A stretch of 64,000 bases of DNA, taken from assembly GCA_910575795.1 (NCBI GenBank), contig CAJTGE010000015.1:1-64000 (forward strand), read 5' to 3'. Below, piece after piece: positions 43,911 through 52,164 of this stretch. A program made the position numbers and the translations under genes. The stretch's first letter is position 1; every line of letters starts with the position of its first letter. The notes beneath the pieces were generated by a model, which made no database searches, was not told the origin of the DNA, and saw nothing but the letters and a program-made list of their open reading frames with translations. Origin of the DNA: Clostridiaceae bacterium (GTDB lineage: Bacteria > Bacillota > Clostridia > Lachnospirales > Lachnospiraceae).

Positions 43911-45002
43911 ATGTTTTATCGGGTAGGTACACTGCTCAATATAAAGGGCCGGCCGGGAAAGGTGATTGGCTATATCCAATATGAAAATCCTCAGGATTCC
44001 AATAAAGCATGGACGGAATACCGCATAAAAACATCAGATGGGGAAGTTTGGCTTTCCTGTGATGAAATATATGATGAATATTCTGTTTCATGGCCTGCCA
44101 ACAATGTCCGCGGAAGGATTGGACCGGAATGGCATAAGGTCGATGAGGGAAAGCAGGTGGTCCGCTGTGCCGAAGGGGATGTGGATGTAGATCCGGGCGA
44201 GAGCGCTGATTTTGTGGAATATGAAGATGTATCGGAGGAGCACACGCTTTCGGTTGAGGTTTGGGAAGACGGAAGTGAATTTTCCAGGGGGGAATATATT
44301 GAAAAAAGCGATATTGTCGAGACGGGATATGAAGAGCATTCCGCCGGAAATGGAATATCTGCCAATCAGGGCGTGCTGGTTATGGCGGGCATTCTCTGTA
44401 TTTGTTGTTTTTTGACGCTTATTGGAAACCACGTTTTTTCGTACCTGGGGGTCAACAAAAACATTAGCAGATATTTAGAGGGTTCCGAAAAATATGTATA
44501 TGAAACTTCCCTGTCCGGCAATGAGAAGCAGAAAGCAGCGGTATATGCGTATCATACGCCGGCGACAACCGATGATGTTGCCAGGGATATCATTCAGGGC
44601 ATTTCGGGATATACCGAATCAGTGACCCAAAAGGATGATAAAAATAATCGGGAGATTGCCATTTTGACCGATAAGGAATATTGCCTTGTATATCATCCGG
44701 AGAATGAGGAGCAGAAAGTATATGTCCAGGTGTCAGGCAGAAAGTATAATTACACATCGGATAATGCCCCTTACCGAATCTCACGCGCCGGCGCTTCATG
44801 GTACCGCAGTCACTATTACAGCTCGGGCTACTTATCGGATTCGTCTGCCTATAAAGGTACGCCTTCGGCCTATTCGATGTATAACGGGACGACAATACAT
44901 AATATAGGTAACGGTTATTTTGACAGCTATTCCAGTTCAATCCGGCAGTCAAGCATCAACAGCCGGCAGTCATCGAACGGAGGATTGAGCAGCGGCAAAT
45001 AA
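43911..45002 (+). CDS. DUF4178-type membrane protein of the polyamine cluster
   Basis: In this 363-residue protein, residues 1-135 form a strand-rich domain beginning G-T-L-L-N-I-K-G-R-P-G-K-V-I-G-Y, with W-T-E-Y-R-I-K-T-S-D-G-E-V-W-L-S, as in DUF4178. One membrane helix follows near 154-180, then a C-terminal domain of about 110 residues and a Ser/Tyr/Gly-rich tail. DUF4178 proteins are found near DUF350 and spermidine synthase-like genes. The biochemical role is unknown. AGGAGGCGGA precedes the ATG. The tail may be flexible or surface-exposed. Confidence 0.78.
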   Translation: MFYRVGTLLNIKGRPGKVIGYIQYENPQDSNKAWTEYRIKTSDGEVWLSCDEIYDEYSVSWPANNVRGRIGPEWHKVDEGKQVVRCAEGDVDVDPGESADFVEYEDVSEEHTLSVEVWEDGSEFSRGEYIEKSDIVETGYEEHSAGNGISANQGVLVMAGILCICCFLTLIGNHVFSYLGVNKNISRYLEGSEKYVYETSLSGNEKQKAAVYAYHTPATTDDVARDIIQGISGYTESVTQKDDKNNREIAILTDKEYCLVYHPENEEQKVYVQVSGRKYNYTSDNAPYRISRAGASWYRSHYYSSGYLSDSSAYKGTPSAYSMYNGTTIHNIGNGYFDSYSSSIRQSSINSRQSSNGGLSSGK

Positions 45003-45010
45003 ATTCAGTT

Positions 45011-45174
45011 TATGTACTCTCGGAATCTCGCTGTGCCTGATTTTGTGAGATGATTTTTTGTCAGATGTGCACAAATTTATGAGGCGTACGTGGAGCGTAC
45101 GTTGATTAAATTTGGGTGCATCTGGCGGAAAATCAGCCGCAAAAGCAGGCGCAGAGAGATTCCGAGAGTACATA
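45011..45174. repeat. 164-bp palindrome between the DUF4178 and DUF350 genes
   Basis: TATGTACTCTCGGAATCTC at the left is the exact complement of the right end. Further pairs CGCTGTGCCTG / CAGGCGC and GCGTACG / CGTACGC lie inside. The DUF350 ribosome site (AAGGAG) starts about eight bases after it. It is a different sequence from the palindrome upstream. Confidence 0.8.
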
Positions 45175-45196
45175 GTTTAAGAAAAGGAGAAAAATT

Positions 45197-45619
45197 ATGG
45201 TGACGGTTGTATTGGAGACAGTGGTTTATTTCTTTATCGGGCTGATTATGATGATGCTGGGGTATTGGCTGATTGATCTGGTGATTCCGGTGGATTTCCC
45301 AAACGAGATAAACGAGGGGAATAAAGCTGTGGGCTGGGTGAGCGCGGGAATCTATGCGGGTCTTGGTTTTGTGATCCGTTCTGCTATCATATCTGACGGA
45401 GCCGGCGAGGCGGCGGAGCTTCTGAATGGAGCGCTTGATACCGTAAGTTATGCGGTAATCGGCATCGTCTCATTCATACTGGCATATTTTCTCGTGGATA
45501 TCGTCAACAGAAAGTTTCATTTTGGCGCCGCGCTGAAGGAAAAGAATGAAGCGGCCGGAATCATGATATTTGGCATTTTCCTGGGAATCGCATTTATTGT
45601 CAGCGGTGTGATTCAATAA
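45197..45619 (+). CDS. DUF350 membrane protein
   Basis: This 140-residue protein has four membrane helices arranged as two similar pairs: G-L-I-M-M-M-L-G-Y-W-L-I-D-L-V-I-P in the first half and G-I-V-S-F-I-L-A-Y-F-L-V-D-I-V-N in the second, the internal duplication typical of DUF350. AAGGAG precedes the ATG. In several bacteria DUF350 proteins (YjfL in E. coli) neighbour polyamine or glutathionylspermidine-type genes. A transport or scaffold role is an inference. Confidence 0.85.
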   Translation: MVTVVLETVVYFFIGLIMMMLGYWLIDLVIPVDFPNEINEGNKAVGWVSAGIYAGLGFVIRSAIISDGAGEAAELLNGALDTVSYAVIGIVSFILAYFLVDIVNRKFHFGAALKEKNEAAGIMIFGIFLGIAFIVSGVIQ

Positions 45620-45658
45620 AACGGGGCTTTGTCCGGGCGAAGGGAAAGGAATATCATT

Positions 45659-47164
45659 ATGAGCAGGAAGTACAGGCTTCTAATGCTGACTACCCTGATT
45701 ATATCAGGGTGTTCCATGTGTTATGAGCTTATTATCGGCGCGGTCAGCTCGTATCTTTTGGGGAACAGCACCATGCAGTACTCTATAACGATCGGGCTTT
45801 ATATGGCGGCGCTGGGGCTCGGTTCCTATATCTCCAAATTTTTCAAAAAAAATTTGTTTAATGTTTTTGTGGCAATTGAGCTTGGAATTGGTATAGCGGG
45901 GGGCATGAGTTCCCTGCTGCTTTTCTTGTCCAATATCTATATTTCAAATTATGCGGTTGTTATGTATTCGGAAACCATACTGATCGGTATTCTGGCGGGA
46001 GCTGAAATACCGATTATGACAAGAATCATTGAGGAGGATGAGAAGAACCTGTCCGTTACTCTGTCCTCCATATTCAGTTTTGATTATATAGGGGGGCTTG
46101 TGGGAGCTGTTGCATTTCCGCTTTTACTGCTGCCAAAGCTGGGATTTTTTTCCACTTCTTTTCTATGCGGGCTGTTAAATATCATTGCAGCCATCCTGAT
46201 TTTGTACCGCTTTGGAGAGCTTGTGGCGCATATCCGGATTTACCGCGCAATTTCTGTCGGGATTGCGGCAGGGATGATTGCCGGGATTGTATTTGCGGAT
46301 AATATTTCTGAACGTGTGGAGGGAGGTTTATACAGGGATAAGATTATTTATATGGAACAGACGGAATATCAGAAAATTGTGCTCACAAAGCACCGGGATG
46401 ACGTGAGGCTTTACATCGATGGAAATTGTCAGTTTTCCACGGCAGACGAGTACCGGTATCATGAAGCTCTGGTGCATATTCCCATGAGTGAACTGGAGAG
46501 CCGGAGCCGGGTGCTGATTCTTGGAGGCGGGGACGGAATGGCGGCCCGTGAAGTCCTTAAGTATGATGAGGTGGAAAAAATTGATTTGGTGGATCTGGAT
46601 GCTGAGATGATACGAATCTGCTCCACCAATCAAAATATCCTGTCTGTCAATCAAAACAGTCTTAATTCTGACAAACTGGTTATCTACAATATGGATGCGT
46701 ATGAATATTTGAAGGATTCCCAGGAACAGTATGACCTCATTATTGTGGATTTGCCGGACCCGAACAGTGAATCACTGAGCAAATTGTATTCCAATATTTT
46801 TTACCGTATGTGTAAAAGCCGCCTGAATGAGACCGGCGTGCTCGTGGTTCAGTCCACAAGCCCTTATTATGCTGCCAAAGCATTCTGGTGCATCCATGAA
46901 ACCATAAAGAGCGAGGAACTATATGTAAAAGCCTATCACCTGCAGATTCCCTCATTTGGGGATTGGGGGTTTAATATGGCAAGCCGGAGGGAACTGACGG
47001 AGGATGTGGACTTTGATGTGGACACGAGGTATTTGAGCAAGGAAAATGCTTCGGCGCTTTTTCGGTTTGGAAAGGATGAGATTGCTGATGATGTGGAGAT
47101 TAATCGTCTGACAAAGCCGGTCTTAATGGAATACTATAATCGTGCGGTGGATTTTTGGAACTGA
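45659..47164 (+). CDS. Membrane-embedded spermidine synthase (COG4262-like)
   Basis: This 501-residue protein has about seven membrane helices in the first 210 residues (I-S-G-C-S-M-C-Y-E-L-I-I-G-A onward), then a cytosolic aminopropyltransferase domain. That domain has Y-Q-K-I-V, D-E-Y-R-Y-H-E-A-L-V-H, SAM loop L-I-L-G-G-G-D-G-M-A near 283, V-D-L-D-A-E-M, and D-L-P-D-P-N near 363 with the catalytic Asp. Ordinary SpeE lacks the membrane part. It would use the SpeD product at the membrane. GAAAGGAA precedes ATG 45659. It is the last gene of the cluster. Confidence 0.87.
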   Translation: MSRKYRLLMLTTLIISGCSMCYELIIGAVSSYLLGNSTMQYSITIGLYMAALGLGSYISKFFKKNLFNVFVAIELGIGIAGGMSSLLLFLSNIYISNYAVVMYSETILIGILAGAEIPIMTRIIEEDEKNLSVTLSSIFSFDYIGGLVGAVAFPLLLLPKLGFFSTSFLCGLLNIIAAILILYRFGELVAHIRIYRAISVGIAAGMIAGIVFADNISERVEGGLYRDKIIYMEQTEYQKIVLTKHRDDVRLYIDGNCQFSTADEYRYHEALVHIPMSELESRSRVLILGGGDGMAAREVLKYDEVEKIDLVDLDAEMIRICSTNQNILSVNQNSLNSDKLVIYNMDAYEYLKDSQEQYDLIIVDLPDPNSESLSKLYSNIFYRMCKSRLNETGVLVVQSTSPYYAAKAFWCIHETIKSEELYVKAYHLQIPSFGDWGFNMASRRELTEDVDFDVDTRYLSKENASALFRFGKDEIADDVEINRLTKPVLMEYYNRAVDFWN

Positions 47165-47333
47165 CGATTCATACCTTTCATCGAATGTACGGTCAGGGCA
47201 TAGGTTTTCTTTTTCATTTTGGTGTCTTCCTGGATGGAATAGATAGCTGTCATGTATTGTACCTTGGCTGGCGCCGCATATACCTGTTTTTTCAGGGGAA
47301 TCAGAACTTGTTCATATATTCTGAGTAAGCGAT

Positions 47334-47366
47334 GAGCCGGAATGTCCCAAAAGGATATTCCGGCTC
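47334..47366 (+). terminator. Perfect 10-bp hairpin downstream of the cluster
   Basis: GAGCCGGAAT pairs exactly with ATTCCGGCTC around a 13-base loop. No T-run follows, so it may be a weak terminator or RNA-processing site. The 47165-47398 gap otherwise holds nothing I can support. Confidence 0.4.
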
Positions 47367-47398
47367 TCCCTGGTTGTATGCAGGTGATAACCTTTGCT

Positions 47399-47713
47399 TT
47401 AGAGCGTGTTTGAAAAATGCTTCCTGCTCCCGGGCTGCGTTTTGTTTCCAAGCTTCTTTGACAGGGCGCGCAGCGTCTCCACCTGTTTTTTCTGCGCGGG
47501 GTTCATGTTGGCGGTCAGGATGGAGACAAGCAGATCGGTTTCCTGATCGCTAAAGTTCATGCCGCCCGGCGCGGCCGCGAGGCCCATGAAGAGCGGCAGC
47601 AGCTTGTCTTTGGGCGTTTTACCTGCCTTTTCGGCAAAGTCTGTGAGATATTTAAGCTTTTTGGGATCCATTCCCTTTAACCGCGGATCCTGTCTCCAGT
47701 CTGTTTCTTTCAT
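47399..47713 (-). CDS. Small helical protein, hypothetical
   Basis: This protein has about 104 residues from ATG 47713 (M-K-E-T-D-W-R-Q-D-P-R-L-K-G-M-D). The rest is predicted helical (K-L-K-Y-L-T-D-F-A-E-K-A-G-K, N-P-A-Q-K-K-Q-V-E-T-L-R-A-L-S). No membrane segment and no family are recognised. The last residues (K-H-F-S-N-T-L) and the stop are supplied by a stub of the 160-bp palindromic element, so the original C-terminus has probably been replaced. It lies downstream of the 47809 gene with a similar helical ending. Confidence 0.6.
   Translation of the reverse strand: MKETDWRQDPRLKGMDPKKLKYLTDFAEKAGKTPKDKLLPLFMGLAAAPGGMNFSDQETDLLVSILTANMNPAQKKQVETLRALSKKLGNKTQPGSRKHFSNTL
47400..47426. repeat. 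Stub of the 160-bp MITE family
   Basis: TAGAGCGTGTTTGAAAAATG followed by CTTCCTG matches the left end of the elements at 24732 and 56235 apart from one extra A. The remaining ~135 bases are absent. Confidence 0.7.
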
Positions 47714-47808
47714 TGTTTTCCATATCCTTTCTGTTGACACAGCATACGGCGTCTGCGATTGGCCTGCTTTGCAGCGTCCGGATGCCCTGGGCGCCTGCTT
47801 TCCTCCGG

Positions 47809-48291
47809 TTATGAGAACTGCTGGAAGGTCTGCACAAGCATCTGGGCCGTTTCAAGCCGGGACTGCTGTTCCGGCGGCAATATGTTCATGAGCTGCTCCA
47901 TGGGGAAGCGGCGGTGTTCGGCGCGGTGGGGCTCTTCCTCCTCCGGCGCGGTTTCGCGGTAGGACTGGTACAGGCGGGATCCCTGCATAAAATTGATTAC
48001 AAGGTCAATAAAATCCTGCTCTTCTTCGGTGCCGTAGGGCTTCATGGCGTTCAGCATATCGATCGGCGTCGCCGGCTCATCCTCCTTCAGGGAACAGATT
48101 CCGACCTCCCCGGTTTCCTTTTCATCAAAGAGACGCATCGTGCGTTCCAGCTCATTGATTTTCACCATCAAAGAAAAAAATCGCTGTTCCGGTATATGGA
48201 TGTAGGGAAGGGCGGCTTTGATCATCTGAAGATGAGGAGCCGCCGTCAGATAATCAAGCTCCGTCATTTTCATGCCAGGCTCCTGGTTCAT
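47809..48291 (-). CDS. Hypothetical helical protein
   Basis: This 160-residue protein starts M-N-Q-E-P-G-M-K-M-T-E-L-D-Y-L after CCAGGAGG. It is mainly helical, with A-A-P-H-L-Q-M-I-K-A-A-L-P-Y and S-L-M-V-K-I-N-E-L-E-R-T-M-R-L-F, and an acidic segment E-E-E-E near the middle of the second half. The ending L-P-P-E-Q-Q-S-R-L-E-T-A-Q-M-L-V resembles the ending of the 47399 protein. The two may be a pair. No function is assigned. Confidence 0.68.
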   Translation of the reverse strand: MNQEPGMKMTELDYLTAAPHLQMIKAALPYIHIPEQRFFSLMVKINELERTMRLFDEKETGEVGICSLKEDEPATPIDMLNAMKPYGTEEEQDFIDLVINFMQGSRLYQSYRETAPEEEEPHRAEHRRFPMEQLMNILPPEQQSRLETAQMLVQTFQQFS

Positions 48292-48412
48292 GTAACATAC
48301 CTCCTGGATTCTTTGCCTCAATATATGCGAAAAAAGAGGAGATCATACCGGCTTTGGCAGGCCCTTTTGCATATATTAGAGTACAGATGAAAAACAGGAG
48401 GATTGAAAGCGC

Positions 48413-48598
48413 ATGTGTACGCGTTTGATTATAGAGGGAAACAGTGTGTATGAAATTGACGAGGAATGTCTTGCCTGCAGCCGTGAGCCGGAGGCGGGAG
48501 CGCACAGGGGAGAGATGCCCTGCCTGCTTAAGACATATGATTCCGAAGACAGGAAGGCGGCAGAGCGGGAGGAAGAAAAAAGGGACGATATGCCGTAA
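48413..48598 (+). CDS. Small acidic/Cys-containing protein, hypothetical
   Basis: This 61-residue protein starts M-C-T-R-L-I-I-E-G-N-S-V-Y-E-I-D-E-E-C with AGGAGG ten bases upstream. Four cysteines are present (C2, C19, C22, C41). The C-terminus is charged (R-K-A-A-E-R-E-E-E-K-R-D-D). It is divergent from the 47809 gene. The good ribosome site supports expression; no family is recognised. Confidence 0.5.
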   Translation: MCTRLIIEGNSVYEIDEECLACSREPEAGAHRGEMPCLLKTYDSEDRKAAEREEEKRDDMP

Positions 48599-48657
48599 AA
48601 AGCCCGGGATGCGCGCTGCCGGGCGATATTTCTTCCGGCAGCGCGCCGACTGTTCCT

Positions 48658-49569
48658 TCAAGCATCCGGCGGCCCGCAGCGCTCGCTGCATTTTAAATAG
48701 CGGTAAAATGTGTCAGCAGCCCGGGATTTCCCATGCCTGTTCTCGGACAGGAGCTTTATGGAGCGCAGCGGCGTCTTGCAGTCAAGCGGGATTTGTATCA
48801 GGATTTTTTTAGAGATCAGCGGCCGCGCCAGCCGTTCGGGGACAAAGCCAATCCCGAAATTGTGCCGGATCAGAGGCAGCAGAAGGTCAGAGGTCGCCGC
48901 CTCCATGTCAAGTTCCAGCTCGGCGCCGTGCGCCGCAAAGAAATCCCTGTACAAATCGTACGTCACGGTCCCCCGCCCGAGGCCGACCCAGGGGAATGTG
49001 AGCAGTTCCTTCAGTGAGTTGCGCCGGCTGCACAAATGACGGTACTGCGTTCCGCCCACAAGAATGTCGAAAAAGTCATGCATATTTTCGCACCGGCAGG
49101 CTTTGGGCGCTTCAAAAGGGGAGGTAACGGCCGCGAAATCGAGTTCGCCTGAGGCAAATCTTTTGAGAATCTCAGGCGTGCTGTGATTGTGTACCCGGAT
49201 GCGGATATCCGGATAGATCATGCGGAAACCCTGCATGGCGGAGAAAAAGAGCAGGTGCAGCGCTGTTTCCGTTGCCCCGATGTCAATCGTTCCGCTCGCT
49301 TCCGGATCAGACGCGCCAAGCTCCTCCTGCGCCTTAAAAAGATGCGCGCAGGCCGCCTCAGCATGGACATACAGGCGCTCCCCGTCCCCGGTCAGGCGGA
49401 TCCCCCGCGGCTCGCGGATAAAAAGACGCCTTCCCAACTGTGACTCAAGCTGCCGGATTACCCTTGTCACATTCGGCTGACTGCTTCCGAGCGCGGCGGC
49501 GGCTTTTGTTATATTTCCATATTTCGCGGCAAAATAAAAGATCTTGTAGTATTCAAAATTAATATCCAT
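48658..49569 (-). CDS. LysR family regulator divergent from a MATE exporter
   Basis: This 303-residue protein has an N-terminal helix-turn-helix (Y-G-N-I-T-K-A-A-A-A-L-G-S-S-Q-P-N-V-T-R, L-E-S-Q-L-G-R-R-L-F) and a two-lobed effector domain (G-T-I-D-I-G-A-T-E, L-D-F-A-A-V-T-S-P). The divergent position relative to the MATE gene is the usual sign of control over it. The ~200-bp gap has an AT-rich stretch around 49574-49605 and a TATAAT at about 49628. The inducer is unknown. Confidence 0.92.
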   Translation of the reverse strand: MDINFEYYKIFYFAAKYGNITKAAAALGSSQPNVTRVIRQLESQLGRRLFIREPRGIRLTGDGERLYVHAEAACAHLFKAQEELGASDPEASGTIDIGATETALHLLFFSAMQGFRMIYPDIRIRVHNHSTPEILKRFASGELDFAAVTSPFEAPKACRCENMHDFFDILVGGTQYRHLCSRRNSLKELLTFPWVGLGRGTVTYDLYRDFFAAHGAELELDMEAATSDLLLPLIRHNFGIGFVPERLARPLISKKILIQIPLDCKTPLRSIKLLSENRHGKSRAADTFYRYLKCSERCGPPDA

Positions 49570-49768
49570 AGCAATTTTATATTTTTATTATATATTATAT
49601 ATATTTTTCCTATTGTTTCTCTGGTAGTATAATACAGTTTAAAAGAAATGTAAATATGAAAAGGGAACAGAATGGACATGGGAAAAGCGGATGCCCGGCG
49701 CTGTTTGTGTAATTGCGCAGCCGGCGCGCGGACCTATCTGAACGGTTACAGGAAAGGACAGGAAACAT

Positions 49769-51130
49769 ATGAATCAGGATTTAACGAAGGGATCTCCAGG
49801 GAAAGTTTTATGGGCGTTTTGCCTGCCCATGTTCGGCAGCATCGTATTTCAGCAGCTCTATAACATTGCCGACTCGCTGGTGGCCGGCAAATGGATCGGC
49901 GAAAACGCCCTGGCGGCAGTGGGCAACAGCTATAACATCACGCTGATTTTTATTGCGTTTGCGTTTGGCTGCAATATCGGCTGTTCAGTGATCGTATCAG
50001 AGCGGTTCGGCGCAAAGGATTACCGCTCCATGAAGACATCGGTGTATACCACCCTGGCGGCGAGCGCCGCGCTGTGTACGATCCTGATGGCCGCGGGCCT
50101 TTTCTCGTGCGGCGGGCTGCTCCGGCTGATGAAGACGCAGGAGGAAATCATGGCGGATTCGCTTCTGTATCTGCGGATTTACATATGGGGGCTTCCGTTT
50201 CTGTTCTACTATAATATCGCGACCGGTATTTTTTCCGCCCTGGGAGACTCAGGGACGCCGTTTCGGTTCCTTGCCGTATCGTCCGCCGCGAATGTGGCGG
50301 TTGATATCTTGTTTGTGAAGGCGTTTTCCATGGGCGTTGCCGGCGTGGCATGGGCGACCTTTCTCTGCCAGGGGGTTAGCTGCGCGCTTTCCCTTGCGCT
50401 GGTGATAAAACGCCTGTCAGAGATAGAAACCGACGGTCCGGTCCCGGTCTTTTCGTGGGATATACTCAGGAGAATCGCAGTGATCGCGGTCCCGAGCATT
50501 TTACAGCAGTCCTTTATATCTGTTGGAAATATGATGATCCAGGGCTGCATCAACGGCTTTGGCGTCAGCGTGGCCGCGGGATACTCGGCCGCTGTGAAAC
50601 TCAATAACCTGGTGATCACTTCTTTTACCACCATTGGAAACGGCATTTCCAATTTTACGGCGCAGAATCTCGGCGCGGGGAAATATGGGCGGATCCGGGA
50701 AGGAGCCCGAGCGGGCGTGAAGCTTGTGTGGTTTTTGTGTATCCCGTTCTGCCTTCTCTATATTGTCTGCGGGAAACAGGTATTGCTTTTGTTTCTGGAT
50801 CGCAGCTCGGCAGAGGCCATGGCGGCGGGGAGACAGTTTCTGTGGATCCTCTCGCCGTTTTATCCTGTGATCGCGGCCAAGCTGATGACGGACGGCGTCC
50901 TGCGGGGGGTGAGCGCGATGAGGAGGTTTATGGCCGCGACTTTTACGGATCTGATCCTGCGCGTGGTTCTGGCGTATGTATGCTCCGGCCTGACCCATTC
51001 GCCGGCCGGGATCTGGTGCGCATGGCCTGTGGGGTGGTCCGTGGCGGCCGTCCTTTCCATCTGGTTTTACCGCGGGGAGTGCGGGAGGCTGATGGCGGAA
51101 AATGCGTCACGCGCCAAAGAGATCCGCTAA
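49769..51130 (+). CDS. MATE family efflux transporter
   Basis: This 453-residue protein has twelve membrane helices in two halves. It starts M-N-Q-D-L-T-K-G-S-P-G-K-V-L-W-A-F and carries F-Q-Q-L-Y-N-I-A-D-S-L-V-A-G-K-W-I-G near residue 30 and the segment NGFGVSVAAGYSAAVKLNNL near 270. It exports drugs or metabolites with sodium or proton coupling. An AGGAAAGG site precedes the ATG. Its 3' end overlaps the convergent SGNH-like gene by 24 bases. Confidence 0.92.
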   Translation: MNQDLTKGSPGKVLWAFCLPMFGSIVFQQLYNIADSLVAGKWIGENALAAVGNSYNITLIFIAFAFGCNIGCSVIVSERFGAKDYRSMKTSVYTTLAASAALCTILMAAGLFSCGGLLRLMKTQEEIMADSLLYLRIYIWGLPFLFYYNIATGIFSALGDSGTPFRFLAVSSAANVAVDILFVKAFSMGVAGVAWATFLCQGVSCALSLALVIKRLSEIETDGPVPVFSWDILRRIAVIAVPSILQQSFISVGNMMIQGCINGFGVSVAAGYSAAVKLNNLVITSFTTIGNGISNFTAQNLGAGKYGRIREGARAGVKLVWFLCIPFCLLYIVCGKQVLLLFLDRSSAEAMAAGRQFLWILSPFYPVIAAKLMTDGVLRGVSAMRRFMAATFTDLILRVVLAYVCSGLTHSPAGIWCAWPVGWSVAAVLSIWFYRGECGRLMAENASRAKEIR

Positions 51131-52060
51131 CAGGGCGCTTACCCTGCGCGCGCCCGCTTCACTCATATGATCCGTGTCCATGAAATCCGACGGCCCGAAG
51201 GAGGGATACTGGTTGAAGTCGATATAGTGGATCGGCTCCGGCACGCAGTTTAAAAGCTCCAGGACAGCTTCCTTCATTTCTCTTAACACAAAGCGGTTGT
51301 ACTCGTCCGTGAATGGCGTGATGACGACGATGGGCTCTATATGGCGGCTGCAGAGAAAACGGATAAATTCCCGGAGGATGGTTTTATTCTCCTCAAAGCT
51401 TTCCTTATGTGCAAAGGAGCGGTTGTGGCTTTCGGCCCGCGCGCGGCCAAGGGACTGCCGCTTTTCATCCGCAAGCCGGGCCCAGGTCAGGCCGTCTAAG
51501 TCAAACAGGGGAGTCCGGGGCCGCGCATCCGAGTAATAGGAGCCGCATTCCAGAAGCATCTGCCCAGCCGCCTGTTCACAGATGCGCCGGAGGCTGTCGG
51601 ACAAGCGGGGGAGGGCAGACGATTGTTCATCAAGGAAGGACCATGGGTCGCCTGCAGCCGGCTCTTCCCAGTTGTGCGCGTCATGGAAGAGAGGGTAGTA
51701 TACATTTGCGATCACGCGCTCCCGCATGCTGGTGCTTTTGGAAAGATCCTGAAAGGCGATATAGTAGCCCATGACGATGAAACACCGCTTAAATACAGAG
51801 TCTTTTGCGGAGCGTATTGCCTGGCGGGCGCACAGAAAATCGTAGTAGAGATCCTGGGAATGCATGGAGCAGTTGACGGCATGGCGCCATGCGCTCTCCT
51901 GAACAGCGTTCAGGGCATGGGAGGAGCCGGTTATCAGGGTGGAGCCAGGGGGCGCGCTCTGGCATTTCTCCAGCCTGCTTTTCAGCCAGAGGTAATCGTA
52001 ATTGCGGCTTACGTATTGGCCGATGAGATAGGTGAGCACGCGTTGTGTTTTAAGCGACAT
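51107..52060 (-). CDS. SGNH/DltD-like hydrolase-fold protein
   Basis: This 317-residue protein has I-T-G-S-S-H-A-L-N near residue 43, which resembles the G-x-S nucleophile block. Near the end, D-T-D-H-M-S-E-A-G-A supplies the Asp and His of an SGNH/DltD-like site. No signal peptide is seen, so it is probably cytosolic or loosely membrane-bound. AGGAGG precedes the ATG. It follows the CDP-glycerol transferase-like gene on the same strand, suggesting a role in teichoic-acid or glycan decoration. Confidence 0.7.
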   Translation of the reverse strand: MSLKTQRVLTYLIGQYVSRNYDYLWLKSRLEKCQSAPPGSTLITGSSHALNAVQESAWRHAVNCSMHSQDLYYDFLCARQAIRSAKDSVFKRCFIVMGYYIAFQDLSKSTSMRERVIANVYYPLFHDAHNWEEPAAGDPWSFLDEQSSALPRLSDSLRRICEQAAGQMLLECGSYYSDARPRTPLFDLDGLTWARLADEKRQSLGRARAESHNRSFAHKESFEENKTILREFIRFLCSRHIEPIVVITPFTDEYNRFVLREMKEAVLELLNCVPEPIHYIDFNQYPSFGPSDFMDTDHMSEAGARRVSALLADLFGA

Positions 52061-52164
52061 ATTGGATACCTCCTGATGGTGTGTAAAATACGTTTTCTAT
52101 GCTGCTTTTTCTGTATTATGTCTGTGCCGGGACAGGAAAGCTGCGGCAGTCCGGCGGCAGTGTT

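Noticed and set aside
47134..47451. 105-residue minus-strand open frame
   Set aside because: Its start reads through the MITE stub, its end overlaps the spermidine synthase gene, and no ribosome site or family was found. A remnant gene cannot be excluded.
49672..49863. 63-residue frame before the MATE gene
   Set aside because: It overlaps the MATE start in another frame, and the MATE start has the better ribosome site.
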